A stretch of 64,000 nt of DNA, taken from an uncultured Lachnospiraceae bacterium. Lineage in GTDB: Bacteria > Bacillota > Clostridia > Lachnospirales > Lachnospiraceae. The stretch spans positions 1 through 64,000 of the forward strand of contig CANSTU010000004.1 in the NCBI GenBank assembly GCA_947650005.1, written 5' to 3'. Below, in pieces: positions 9,630 to 18,700 of this stretch. How positions within the stretch are numbered: the stretch's first letter is position 1; each line of letters begins with the position of its first letter. The notes under the pieces are model-generated. The model made no database searches, had not been told where the DNA came from, and saw nothing but the letters and a program-made list of their open reading frames with translations. The position numbers were made by a program, and so were the translations under genes.

Positions 9630-9680
9630 CTTTCCTCTCATTCTACCGCCTGCAGGCAGTTTTCCATGCAAAGGAACTTT
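9630..9680 (-). repeat. leader cassette upstream of glycerate kinase
   Basis: The palindrome GCCTGCAGGC (9648-9657) is followed on the minus strand by AATGAGAGGAAAG and ATG, the same ribosome-site wording as the cassettes at 8325 and 12330. A decayed copy (CTGTTAAAGCGGGCAGATGGG) lies about 80 bp further upstream near 9730-9750. Confidence 0.6.
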
Positions 9681-9809
9681 CGTGCGTAAAGCAACGCCCG
9701 CTCGTTCCCTGGGCACGGCTTCCCATCTGCCCGCTTTAACAGGTACTCATTCCTTTCCAAAACGAGAGTAGAATCAACCTCCCTTTGTTCCTGTATCTGT
9801 TATGGATTT

Positions 9810-9815
9810 ATTATA
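9810..9815 (-). promoter_or_regulatory. probable -10 of the carbohydrate operon
   Basis: A perfect TATAAT on the minus strand at 9810-9815, about 180 bp upstream of glycerate kinase. No good -35 is found 16-18 bp upstream. This is what one expects of an activator-dependent promoter and fits control by the adjacent CdaR-like protein, which is inference. The rest of 9630-9984 holds cassette remnants and the cdaR terminator. Confidence 0.45.
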
Positions 9816-9895
9816 ACCCTTTCCCCCTTCCGATACATCGTCCCGCTTTCCCAAAATACCGTTCGCCCTTTTGTGTAGCCGACACAAAAAAGGAA

Positions 9896-9940
9896 ATCAA
9901 AAAAACACGGTCCCGAAAGTTCCCTTCCCCTTCCGGTCCA
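9896..9940 (-). terminator. rho-independent terminator after the CdaR-like gene
   Basis: On the minus strand CCGGAAG pairs with CTTTCGG (one G-U) around a purine loop, and a run of seven T follows. It lies about 50 bp after the regulator stop and separates it from the glycerate kinase operon. Confidence 0.65.
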
Positions 9941-9984
9941 TGCCTTTTCTTCCTGCCCTTATCGTTTTTCCCACCGTACTGCCA

Positions 9985-11115
9985 TTAGTATTTCTTCTGA
10001 AGATAGGTATAGAAATATTCCATGAACTCTCTATCCGTATGGCTGGAGAGGGGGTTCATGTTCAACGCCTCCCGGATTTTGTCCAATCGGTAGACGAAGG
10101 TATTCTTGTGCACATGCAGCTTATTGCTGGCCTTAGATAAATTATAGTGGCTGTCAATCAGCGCTTCCATCGTCTCCTGGTAGTTGTCGATAAACTTTCC
10201 GCCGAGCTCTTTCTTCAACATCAGGAACAGGGCGTGGGATTCCGAGAGGGATGCCAGGGATTCCAAATAACGCTCAATATAGTCATAGAAATAGAAACTT
10301 CCTTTTTTTCTGATGTTCTTCTGCATCCACAGGCAATATTGATAGGCCTGGCGATAATACATAAGATCATTTTGCATGGGGCCGATGTAGATACCCGTCC
10401 CAATCTCCGCCTTTCTCGTATATTGCAGGAGCGGCGCCAGATACTCGGCGATCAGGTACTTATAATTCTGCATGATATAGCCCATGGGACAGTCTATGGA
10501 TTTGAAGATGATCAAAAAACCGTCTTTCGTCACATCCACCAGATCCTGCCTGGTAAAAGCGCCATTATCCTCCAGAAGCTTTCGCAGCTTTTCCAACCTC
10601 CCTTCCCCGTTCTCATATTCGATCAGAATGGGGATCCGGACCATTTCCTCCAAAAGCTCCAGGGGAATGGTATATCTGCTCAGGTCTTCTCTGCCATACT
10701 CCGCATTATAAAGGATCAGCTGCATCAGCTGTTCCCGCAGATTGTACTTTTTCAGGCTTTCATATTTGTACTGTTCATGCTCCAGCATCACTTCCACGGA
10801 CATCTTCACGATCTTCGCCACCGGCATCACTTCCCTCGGGTCGCCGGACAAGCCTACCACCCCTTCCTTCCGCTTATTTACATGAATCACCATGTTGACG
10901 CCGCATCGCACCCCTTTTTCCAGGTCGTCCCGGATCACTACACGGCTGTCTTCTTCTCCCTTGAGCAGTTGAAACGCCACCTCATGGAAGGTTCCCACCC
11001 TTTCCTTCATCCTGCTGGCGATGATGATGCCGTCGTCACCCATAATATTGATGTTGTATTCCGTGAACTGGGATATTTTATCGATCAGCCGTTCTGCAAA
11101 AAGCCTGTCTATCAT
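9985..11115 (-). CDS. CdaR/PucR-type sugar diacid (glycerate) regulator
   Basis: A 376-residue transcription regulator. The N-terminal domain (about residues 1-130, with TEYNINIMGDDGIIIAS and VVIRDDLEKGVRCGVN) is the putative sugar-diacid recognition domain. A poorly conserved middle follows, and the C-terminus carries the PucR-type helix-turn-helix (NLSKASNKLHVHKNTFVYRL near 335). In E. coli CdaR activates galactarate, glucarate and glycerate genes. Here the gene stands directly upstream of glycerate kinase, so glycerate or a related acid is the likely effector (inference). ATG 11115 with AGGCAGG 8 nt upstream is preferred over GTG 11124. It has its own promoter and terminator. Confidence 0.85.
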   Translation of the reverse strand: MIDRLFAERLIDKISQFTEYNINIMGDDGIIIASRMKERVGTFHEVAFQLLKGEEDSRVVIRDDLEKGVRCGVNMVIHVNKRKEGVVGLSGDPREVMPVAKIVKMSVEVMLEHEQYKYESLKKYNLREQLMQLILYNAEYGREDLSRYTIPLELLEEMVRIPILIEYENGEGRLEKLRKLLEDNGAFTRQDLVDVTKDGFLIIFKSIDCPMGYIMQNYKYLIAEYLAPLLQYTRKAEIGTGIYIGPMQNDLMYYRQAYQYCLWMQKNIRKKGSFYFYDYIERYLESLASLSESHALFLMLKKELGGKFIDNYQETMEALIDSHYNLSKASNKLHVHKNTFVYRLDKIREALNMNPLSSHTDREFMEYFYTYLQKKY

Positions 11116-11163
11116 AATCCGCACCCTGCCTCTTTTGTTCGCCCCTTTTTACTACTTTTGTAT

Positions 11164-11192
11164 AGTATAGACGATTCCGCAGAGTTTTTCCA
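11164..11192 (-). promoter_or_regulatory. promoter of the CdaR-like gene
   Basis: On the minus strand TGGAAA (11187-11192) and TATACT (11164-11169) are separated by 17 bp, about 50 bp upstream of the start. Confidence 0.55.
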
Positions 11193-11293
11193 GCATTCCC
11201 GTATATTTCCCAGGACAAACGCCCGAAAATTGGAGCTGGCCATTTTATCGTTTTTCTCGTCAATCAAATCAAAGCATTGGTCGATCTCGATGA

Positions 11294-11333
11294 GAAAAGG
11301 GCATCCATCCGATCAAAGATGAAATGCCCTTTG
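11294..11333 (-). terminator. terminator after the aldose epimerase gene
   Basis: AAAGGGCAT on the minus strand pairs with ATGCCCTTT, with a further TTCATC/GATGG extension and a T-rich tail. It lies about 50 bp after the epimerase stop and before the regulator promoter. Confidence 0.65.
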
Positions 11334-11381
11334 ACTTATACCCTATGAAATAGCCGTTTTCCTTGCAGGACGCGGGCTTCC

Positions 11382-12329
11382 CTATTCCACCTCGATCTCC
11401 CACGCATTCCGGTAGCAGCCTCCCCCCTGCAGACAGATCAGGCCCGGCTGTGTTGCCAGATCTTCCACCACATCCTGCCTCGAAGGCAGGGACGACCACG
11501 GCTCAATGCACACGTAGGGCGCCGGTTTCTTCACCGCATGCCAGATTCCCAGGTAAGGCATATCGGGATAACGCACCTTCACATACCTGCCGCTTCCCTC
11601 CGCCTTGAGCGTCACGCATTTCGGAACATCCTTCAGCACAATGGCATCTTGATCAAAGAGGTCATGACGGAGCCGAATTCTCTTTCCATTCTCCAGCTGG
11701 TAGGGCACATCCTCCCCGTTTAAGAAGCAGGAAGGGGAAAAACCGATCCGGACCGGGCAGGCCGGCGCTTCCCTCAGCCCGCTTGCGTTGGCGGCGTTTC
11801 CATCGTTTCCGTCCTCATCCTCACCGAATTCCAGATAATAATCCTCAAATGCCGCCTTCTTTTCTTCCGTCTCCGCGCCCTGCCCAAATGGCAGACAGAA
11901 ACCGGGATGCCCGCCCACGCCGAAATACATCTCCTTCGTCCCGAGATTTTCCACCTGGTAGGTAAGGTGCAGCACGCTTTCCTCCAGCTCATAGATGATC
12001 CGGAAGGTGAACTCAAAAGGATAACAGGCACGGGTCTTCTCATCCGCATCCAGCCGGAATACCAGCCTGTCCCTCCCAGTCTCCTCCGCCTTCATTTCCA
12101 TAGTGTGGGCGAAGCCGTGGATCGACATATGGTACGTCTGTCCGTCCAGCACGTACTTGCCTTCCGTCATCCTGGCAATATACGGAAACAGATTAGGCGC
12201 CTTCCCATCCCAATAGGCGGGATCTGCCTGCCACAGGTACTCGCCCCCATCCTTCCTGATAGACTGCAGCTCCCCGCCCAGGCTGTCAGCCTCCACCCGG
12301 AGCTGCCCATTATCAATCACATATCTCAT
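11382..12329 (-). CDS. aldose 1-epimerase family protein
   Basis: A 315-residue galactose-mutarotase-like beta-sandwich protein. Family landmarks are the N-terminal GGELQSIRKDGGEYLW, PNLFPYIARM near residue 50, the catalytic-type His in SIHGFAH near 75, VGGHPGFCLPF near 150, and the C-terminal CIEPWSSLP. It probably interconverts anomers of a hexose or related sugar in the cytoplasm. It lies between the ECF transporter and the carbohydrate regulator, and the terminator after it shows it is separate from that regulator. ATG 12329 is chosen, behind GAGAGG in a leader cassette. Confidence 0.85.
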   Translation of the reverse strand: MRYVIDNGQLRVEADSLGGELQSIRKDGGEYLWQADPAYWDGKAPNLFPYIARMTEGKYVLDGQTYHMSIHGFAHTMEMKAEETGRDRLVFRLDADEKTRACYPFEFTFRIIYELEESVLHLTYQVENLGTKEMYFGVGGHPGFCLPFGQGAETEEKKAAFEDYYLEFGEDEDGNDGNAANASGLREAPACPVRIGFSPSCFLNGEDVPYQLENGKRIRLRHDLFDQDAIVLKDVPKCVTLKAEGSGRYVKVRYPDMPYLGIWHAVKKPAPYVCIEPWSSLPSRQDVVEDLATQPGLICLQGGGCYRNAWEIEVE

Positions 12330-12369
12330 GTTCCCTCTCATTCCGCCGCGCAAGCGGCATTTTAATCAG
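12330..12369 (-). repeat. leader cassette upstream of aldose epimerase
   Basis: GCCGC/GCGGC stems at 12345-12349 and 12354-12358 are followed on the minus strand by GGAATGAGAGGG and the start codon. It is a near-identical copy of 8325-8364. Confidence 0.75.
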
Positions 12370-12386
12370 CGTCCCAAATCCGGTTA

Positions 12387-13214
12387 TCAATGGAACGGAT
12401 TATAAAATCTGCTGCCATCATAATACGTTATAATCATGGCCGCCGCTATAAAACAGATTACGAACGCGAGCGTGAGAAAATCATTCCGCTCCAACGCCTT
12501 CCCCATGTACCAGGTTCTCTTCTTACTCTTTCCAAACCCGCGCAGCTCCATGGCATTACTCACCACGTCGATCCGATCCATACTGGAAAAGAGCAGAGGA
12601 AAGATGATATTGGCCATGTTCCTCAGCCGTTTCAGGAGGGAAGCTTTACTGGACATCTCTATCCCTCTCGCCTCCTGGGCATGCTTAATCTTGGTAAAAT
12701 CCGCCTGCACGTCAGGTACATACCGCAGGGCGATGGCCAAGGAATAACCCACCTTATAGCTGACGCCGATTCGGGACAGGCTCGCCGCAAATTCGCTGGG
12801 ATTTGTGGTAACCATGAACATCAGCACCACCGGCACCACGGTGAGATATTTCAGCATGATGTTGAATTCATAAAACAGCTGTTCCGCCGTCATGCTATAT
12901 TTTCCCACGATATGGAAGAGCTCCGTCCGGCTGTCGTAGATCCTGCAACCCTCATAAGGAGAGAAAGTATAGATGAACAGCAGGTTCAGACACAGGAAAA
13001 AGAGGATGAACTTGAACACCGTCCCCACCTGCTTCCATTCCGTCTTGGATATCTTGAAAATGATCAGACTGAGGGTCAGCATGGTAATTAGGACTCTCGT
13101 ATCGTAGGTAAGCATCCCTCCCAGGGACCAAAGGATGAAAAACACCATCTTGGTCACGCCGCTCAGGCGGTGGATCCAGGTATCCTTTTCCGCATAGGTG
13201 AGAAATCTAGCCAT
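12387..13214 (-). CDS. ECF transporter transmembrane subunit EcfT
   Basis: A 275-residue membrane protein with five to six predicted helices. Two coupling-helix segments of the EcfT family are visible: HAQEARGIEM near residue 180 and SNAMELRGFGKSKKRTW near 220, each with the Ala/Glu-Arg-Gly signature that touches the ATPases. The ATG at 13214 follows AAAGGAGGGGGAGGG and overlaps the ATPase gene stop by 8 bp, so translation is coupled. With the upstream ATPase and S component it forms a dedicated energy-coupling-factor importer. Confidence 0.9.
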   Translation of the reverse strand: MARFLTYAEKDTWIHRLSGVTKMVFFILWSLGGMLTYDTRVLITMLTLSLIIFKISKTEWKQVGTVFKFILFFLCLNLLFIYTFSPYEGCRIYDSRTELFHIVGKYSMTAEQLFYEFNIMLKYLTVVPVVLMFMVTTNPSEFAASLSRIGVSYKVGYSLAIALRYVPDVQADFTKIKHAQEARGIEMSSKASLLKRLRNMANIIFPLLFSSMDRIDVVSNAMELRGFGKSKKRTWYMGKALERNDFLTLAFVICFIAAAMIITYYDGSRFYNPFH

Positions 13215-14916
13215 TGTCCCTCCCCCTCCTTTCAAAGTAGATGAACCGATCCACAAAGCCGGAGGGATCCCCGATCCCGCACTTCACCGCCAGATCATAC
13301 AGGGATGTCTTCTTCAAATAAGCCCGGTCGGATATCGCCTCGTCCGTCAGCACACGGGCCGGCGTATCATCCGCCAGCATCATTCCATCCGCTATGACCA
13401 CTGCCCGGTCCGTGTACTCCAGCATCAGATGCATGTCGTGGGTGATCATAATGACGGTAATGTCCAGCCGCTCGTTGATCTCCTTTAAAAATTCCATGAT
13501 CTCCGTATAATGCCGGTAATCCTGCCCTGCCGTAGGTTCGTCCAGAATCAGGATCTCCGGGTTCATCACCAGAATGGAGGCGATAGTCATCCGCTTTTTC
13601 TGTCCGAAGCTGAGCGCCGAAACCGGCCAGTTGCGGAACGGGTAAAGGCCGCAGATTTTCAGCGTTTCATAGACCCTTTCTTTGATCTCCTCTTCTGGCA
13701 CCCCCCGCACCGCCAGGCCCAGGGCCACTTCGTCAAAAATCATGGGCTTACTGATCATCTGATTCGGGTTCTGCATCACCAACCCGATCACTTCCCCGCG
13801 CTCCTTGATGGATTTATCCGACAGATCCTGCCCATTTAAGAGGATCGCCCCCTTTGTGGGACGATGGAAGCCGCAGATCAGGCTGGAAAGGGTGCTCTTT
13901 CCGGCCCCGTTCTTTCCCACAATGCTCATTATTTCCCCTTTTCCCACACGGAAATTGATGTCGCGCAGTACGGGTTTCCCCGGAACGTAGGAAAACTCCA
14001 GCCCCTTCACCTCCAGCGCCGCTTCCCCTGCCGGACGGGCGGGCGGAAGCGGTGCCTTTTGAAACCAGGCCTGTACTTTCTCCTGGTAGGGCTTTAAATC
14101 CATCGTTTCGATATGTTGGGGCAGGCTCTTTGCTTCCACCTGACATCCGGCATGCTTCAGGGCCGTAATATAAAGGGGTTCCCGGATCCCCTCCTTTTCC
14201 AACACGTCCATGCAAAGAAGCTTGTCCGGCTTTTCATCCGCCACGATCCTGCCGTCCCCCATCACGATAATCCGATCCACGTCCCGATACAGCGCGTCCT
14301 CCAGCCTGTGTTCGATGATCAGCACAGTTTTGTTCGTGGAACGGCTGATCTTGTCGATCAGGTCAATGGCCCGTTTTCCCGTAGCCGGATCCAGATTTGC
14401 CAAAGGTTCGTCAAAAAGGAGGATCTCCACATCGTCGATCATCACGCCGGCCATGGATACCCTCTGCTTCTGTCCGCCGGAAAGCTCCGTGGGCGCATGG
14501 CCCAACAGCGCCTTCACATCCACCACCTGGGCTGCCTCCTCCACCCGCGAGCGCATCTCCTCCTGGGGAACACAGTCGTTTTCCAGGGCAAAGGCAATAT
14601 CCTCCGCCACCGTCAGGCCGATGAACTGTCCGTCCGTGTCCTGTAGCACCGTCCCCACCAGCTTGGACATGCCGAAGACCCCCGCCTTGGCAGGATCCTG
14701 TCCGCCCACCGTCAGGATCCCCGTGCTCTCCCCGCTCATGGAATGAGGGATGAGTGCATTGATACAGTGGCCCAGCGTGGATTTCCCGGAACCCGACGGT
14801 CCCACGATGAGCACCTTTTCCCCTTTGTGTATGGTTAAATTGATATTATGTAAAGTGGGCTCCACCTGGGAACGGTATTTGAACGTATAATCCTTAAATT
14901 CTATGATAGGGGTCAT
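13207..14916 (-). CDS. ECF transporter ATPase with two fused ABC domains
   Basis: A 569-residue protein carrying two ABC ATPase domains in tandem, equivalent to EcfA1 and EcfA2 in one chain (YkoD-like layout). Domain 1 has Walker A GPSGSGKST near residue 38, signature LSGGQKQR and Walker B ILLFDEPLANLD. Domain 2 has GKNGAGKST near 325, a signature altered to LSFGQKKR, and ILILDEPTAGQD. The changed second signature suggests unequal catalytic sites. ATG 14916 is used. It sits between the S component (upstream) and EcfT (overlapping downstream) in one operon. Confidence 0.92.
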   Translation of the reverse strand: MTPIIEFKDYTFKYRSQVEPTLHNINLTIHKGEKVLIVGPSGSGKSTLGHCINALIPHSMSGESTGILTVGGQDPAKAGVFGMSKLVGTVLQDTDGQFIGLTVAEDIAFALENDCVPQEEMRSRVEEAAQVVDVKALLGHAPTELSGGQKQRVSMAGVMIDDVEILLFDEPLANLDPATGKRAIDLIDKISRSTNKTVLIIEHRLEDALYRDVDRIIVMGDGRIVADEKPDKLLCMDVLEKEGIREPLYITALKHAGCQVEAKSLPQHIETMDLKPYQEKVQAWFQKAPLPPARPAGEAALEVKGLEFSYVPGKPVLRDINFRVGKGEIMSIVGKNGAGKSTLSSLICGFHRPTKGAILLNGQDLSDKSIKERGEVIGLVMQNPNQMISKPMIFDEVALGLAVRGVPEEEIKERVYETLKICGLYPFRNWPVSALSFGQKKRMTIASILVMNPEILILDEPTAGQDYRHYTEIMEFLKEINERLDITVIMITHDMHLMLEYTDRAVVIADGMMLADDTPARVLTDEAISDRAYLKKTSLYDLAVKCGIGDPSGFVDRFIYFERRGRDNG

Positions 14917-15037
14917 TGCGTACCTCTCTCTAATCAGCCGGCTTTCGCCGCGCGCCCGATTCTCGTAACGAAATAGAATCCTGCACAGCAGGATTCCATT
15001 TCGTATTCCCCCTGCCCTGCCGGAAAGCAGGCCGTTA
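14917..15037 (-). repeat. leader cassette between S component and ECF ATPase
   Basis: Minus strand, in order: a hairpin CCTGC/GCAGG (15016-15031), a long hairpin at 14968-15004 with ACGAAAT/ATTTCGT ends and a GAATCCTGC/GCAGGATTC core, a 16-nt linker, a hairpin CGGC/GCCG (14939-14950), then AGAGAGG and the start at 14916. The order matches the dual-hairpin cassette of other genes, with an extra leading hairpin. Confidence 0.65.
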
Positions 15038-15604
15038 TCAGTCTTCCTTGCTGAGGCTGGAGGATTTCGCTCCGATCTTGGAATAGGCAACCGCCAGCAG
15101 CGTTCCCAGGATCGCTATCACCACCACGTTGCCCACAAAAGCAAGCAGGCCCTGCATGAACACCTTGTTGGCAGGCTCCGCGTAGATCACGATATCCAGG
15201 ATGGGTGCGAGCAGAATCCAGGCAATCCCGTTGGCAATCACCTGCACAACGTTGAACAAAACGATCGCCTTCCCATTAAATCCGCCTTCCTTGATCGCAT
15301 ACTTGGATACAAACAGGCCCAAGATGATGCCGAGAACCGCATCCGGCAAAACCCAGCTCCACCACACGCTGCCATAAAACACTGCATCGCTGAGCGCATG
15401 GCCCAGAAGTCCCACTGCTCCGCCCACGATGGGCCCGAATACGGCTGCAAAAAAGGCCATCACAGCCATCTTGGACTGGAGCGCCGTATTGGGCACGATG
15501 CCAAAGGGCACCTGCACGTTCGTTAAGGCAATATTGAGGGCCGTACCGATACCGATCGCAACCACCTCTTTGATTCCGAACTTCAGTTTTAGATCAAGTT
15601 TCAT
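15038..15604 (-). CDS. ECF transporter S component (UPF0397-like)
   Basis: A 188-residue substrate-binding membrane subunit with about five to six helices. The opening IKEVVAIGIGTALNIALT, the segment FGPIVGGAVGLLGHALSDAV and YGSVWWSWVLPDAVLG match the UPF0397-type S components that travel with a fused double ATPase and an EcfT. Database entries often label this family riboflavin transporter, but the substrate is not established, and nothing here identifies it. ATG 15604 follows GAGGAGGAGATG. It is the first gene of the S-A-T operon, with its own promoter and a folded leader. Confidence 0.85.
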   Translation of the reverse strand: MKLDLKLKFGIKEVVAIGIGTALNIALTNVQVPFGIVPNTALQSKMAVMAFFAAVFGPIVGGAVGLLGHALSDAVFYGSVWWSWVLPDAVLGIILGLFVSKYAIKEGGFNGKAIVLFNVVQVIANGIAWILLAPILDIVIYAEPANKVFMQGLLAFVGNVVVIAILGTLLAVAYSKIGAKSSSLSKED

Positions 15605-15628
15605 TTTACATCTCCTCCTCATCTCGTA

Positions 15629-15700
15629 TTTTACGGACAGCCGCAGGCGTGCCCGTCGCTGCTGCGGTTTGAACGTCCAAACCGCAGGCGCGTCCGTTCC
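15629..15700 (-). promoter_or_regulatory. structured 5' leader of the ECF operon
   Basis: On the minus strand an outer stem ACGGAC/GTCCGT (15692-15697 with 15633-15638) encloses a 10-bp hairpin CTGCGGTTTG/CAAACCGCAG (15662-15671, 15678-15687) and a second GCCTGCGGC segment. It lies between the promoter and the S-component start. No known riboswitch core (FMN, thiamine or cobalamin motifs) was recognised. Confidence 0.5.
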
Positions 15701-15739
15701 TCTGCCGGTCATGATCCCCCGGTTCTTTCGTACGAATTA

Positions 15740-15768
15740 ACTATATCCGATTTTAACCTACTTTGCAA
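15740..15768 (-). promoter_or_regulatory. promoter of the ECF transporter operon
   Basis: Minus strand TTGCAA (15763-15768), 17 bp, TATAGT (15740-15745). It begins right after the addA stop and gives a transcript leader of about 130 nt. Confidence 0.6.
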
Positions 15769-15771
15769 TGC

Positions 15772-18700
15772 TCAAACAGGAATTTCCTGTTGCAACGCAA
15801 AGGAATAGATGATTTTCTCCTTTACGAATTTCCCTGTGATCTGGGTAAGGGCTCTGGCATAGTATTCCAGCTGTACCCGATAGCGATTCAGAAGCTCTCC
15901 GGCATCCTCCACCCGGTCCGTTTTATAGTCGGCCACAACGAGACCGTCCTCCTCTTCAAAGAAAACGTCGATGATACCCTGGATCAGGACGGTCTCCGTT
16001 TCCGGAAAGGCGGGATCCATCTCGCTGGCGGAAAGCCCTAGCACAAAGGGCTGTTCCTTGAACAGGCGCCCTGCCTGCGCTGCCCGCTCCATACGTTCTG
16101 CCAGGCCGCTTTTCAGAAAGCGCGTAATCTTGTCGGGACGCACCGCCTCACGGTAGCCCTTTTCCAGACCATGTCCCACCATAGAGTCCAGTATTTCCCC
16201 CGTCTGTTTGTCGGACAGGATCCGGGTGCGTCCTTTGAAGTCAAACAGCTCCAAAACCTTATGATAAGCGCTTCCCCGCGCCGCTCCTCCCATCTTTCCT
16301 TCTGTTATCATCTCTCTGTCCGCTTCATCGGGGCAAAATCCACGGTTGCAAAATGGTTGGCAGCCGCTTCGCAACCTATCCTCACGGGCGGCCAAATGCG
16401 TATCTGAGTCCTGGGTTTCCTTCTCCCTGATAAAGCGTGGCAGATAGGGTATTGGTTCCTCTTCCGAAAACAGACGATAGGCTTCTTCTGCCGTTTCTTC
16501 CATGCCGGCTTTCTTCAGTTCGGAAACCGTGGTCTTGGTATACAGCCTGCCCAGAATTTCATGGGGATAAACGCTCTCCATCCGTTCTTGCAGGCGACGG
16601 ATGGGATCCCGGGCATCGTCCGTCTGGCAGGCTGGCTCTTCCCTTTCTTTTTCTTCCCCGCCCTCTTCTCTTTCTTCCCCTTCCCTATCCTCTTCTTTTT
16701 CCTTTGCTTCCCCTTCTCGTTTTTTCGCTTCTCGTTTCTCTGCCTCTCCGACTTCTCCTCTCCGTCCCAGAAGCTCTTCCTCCTTTGCCAATTCAGAAAG
16801 GCGCGCGCGCAACAGGCCTCTTCCCTGCTCCTCCTTCATACGGCCGGCCAGCAGGACGGAGGCATCCTGCCAGGTTACCGTCCTCCCGCAGTCCAGCCAT
16901 GCCGGAAGCAGCCAGTCCAGATAGCAGGAGGCAGAGATCCGTACGCAAAAGGGCAGAAGCTCCTGCCTTGTCTGGTCTGATGTTTCTTCCTCTTCCCCCT
17001 TCTGCACCTTCTCCTTCACCGCTTCCTTGCAGTTCCCCACCAGGATCAACTTTTCTTTTGCCCGGGTCATGGCCACGTAAAGCACCCGCAGCTCCTCCCC
17101 CAGGCTGTCACGCTGGAGTTTGAGCGCAAGCACGCTTTTTTTCAGCGTCCCGGCCTTGATCCGGGAGGAAATATCCACATAGTCCAGTCCGATACCGTAG
17201 TCCATATCCACAATCACCGGCTTCGCGGTATCCTGCAGGTTGAATCGCTTGGAAAGCCCGCACACAAAACAGACCGGGAACTCCAGCCCTTTGGATTTAT
17301 GGATGCTCATGATGCGTACCGTATCCGCATTTTCATCCTGCAGGCTGGCTTCCCCGTAGTCGATCTCATACTTTTCCACCTGATCCATATACTGCAGGAA
17401 ATGGAATAGACCGAAATAACTGGTCTGTTCATATTTTTCCGCTTTGGCGACCAGCATTTCCACGTTTGCCCTGCGCTGTTCCCCACCGGGAAGGGCGGAG
17501 ACGGTATACAGATAGCCGGTTTCTTCCAGGAACTGGCCGATCAGCCGGTGGATGGGCAGATAGGCCACATAATCCCGGAAATGGGTGAACCAGTCCAGAA
17601 ATCTCCTGCACTTGCGCAAAAGAACGGGCTCCTCCCCTTCCTGTCCATAGGCCTTTAAACTGTAATAGAGCTTTTCCTTCCCCCTTCCTGCCCGCAGGGC
17701 AGCGATTTCTTGATCCGTAAAACCCGCCACCGGTGAACGGAGCACGCCGAACAGAGGGATATCCTGTAGAGGATTATTCAATACTTTAAGAAAATTCAGG
17801 ATTGTCTGTACCTCTGCGGCCGCAAAATACCCCGTCCGCGAAGTAATATACACCGGGATCCCGCATTCCTCCAGCACCCTTTTGAAAACCTCATCCCCCC
17901 CCGCCGTGGTGCGAAGCAGCAATACGATATCTCCGTAACGCGCCGGGCGCAGCGCTCCAGTGGCCTGATCCGTCACCGGCAGTTTACCCACCGTTTCCCG
18001 AATCTTTCCCGCCACGGCCAATGCTTCCCGCTCCCGGTCTTCCATCCCGTCCTCCCCGTCCACGGTCAGCAACAATTCCGTCTCATAGACGTCCCTTCTA
18101 TTCCTTTTCCTCCGCGCACCGCAGGCTCCATTCGCACTACCGCCCTGGCCTGGACCTTCCGACAAGGTATTCGGCCCTACGCTATCCAACGATGATAGGC
18201 CCGCGATACCGTCCTGATCAGGCCTCTCCAGCTCCGGAAAAGAAGCCCCCGGATAGAGCGCCGCATCCTCATCATAGGCCACGCCGCCCAAATCTTCTCC
18301 CATGATCCGGGAAAACACCTCGTTTACGCTGTCCGTCACCTGGATACGGCTGCGGAAATTCTGCTTTAAGTCGATGCGCCGCTCCCGCATTCTGTCCGTT
18401 TTGTTTCTGCCGACATCCTCCTTTCGTTTATAGCGGGCGAACTTTTCCATGAAAAGCTCCGGCCTGGCCAGACGGAATTTATAAATGCTCTGCTTCACAT
18501 CTCCCACCATGAAACGGTTATACCGTCCCGCTTCCTCCCCGGACACGCTGTAGAGCAGATACTCCTGCACCAGGTTGCTGTCCTGGTATTCGTCAATCAT
18601 GATCTGCGCATAGTGCTCCCGCAGCTCCAGAGATGTCCGACTAGGGCGTACATCCCCTTCCACCCTCTCCGTCAGGATCGCGAGGGCCATATGCTCCATA

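Noticed and set aside
10147..11322. 391-codon plus-strand ORF
   Set aside because: It is fully antisense to the CdaR-like regulator, which has clear domains, promoter and terminator. Its His/Leu/Phe-rich composition is that of a reverse-complement shadow.
15605..15739. FMN riboswitch in front of the UPF0397 ECF operon
   Set aside because: The conserved FMN aptamer segments were not found; only simple stems are visible.
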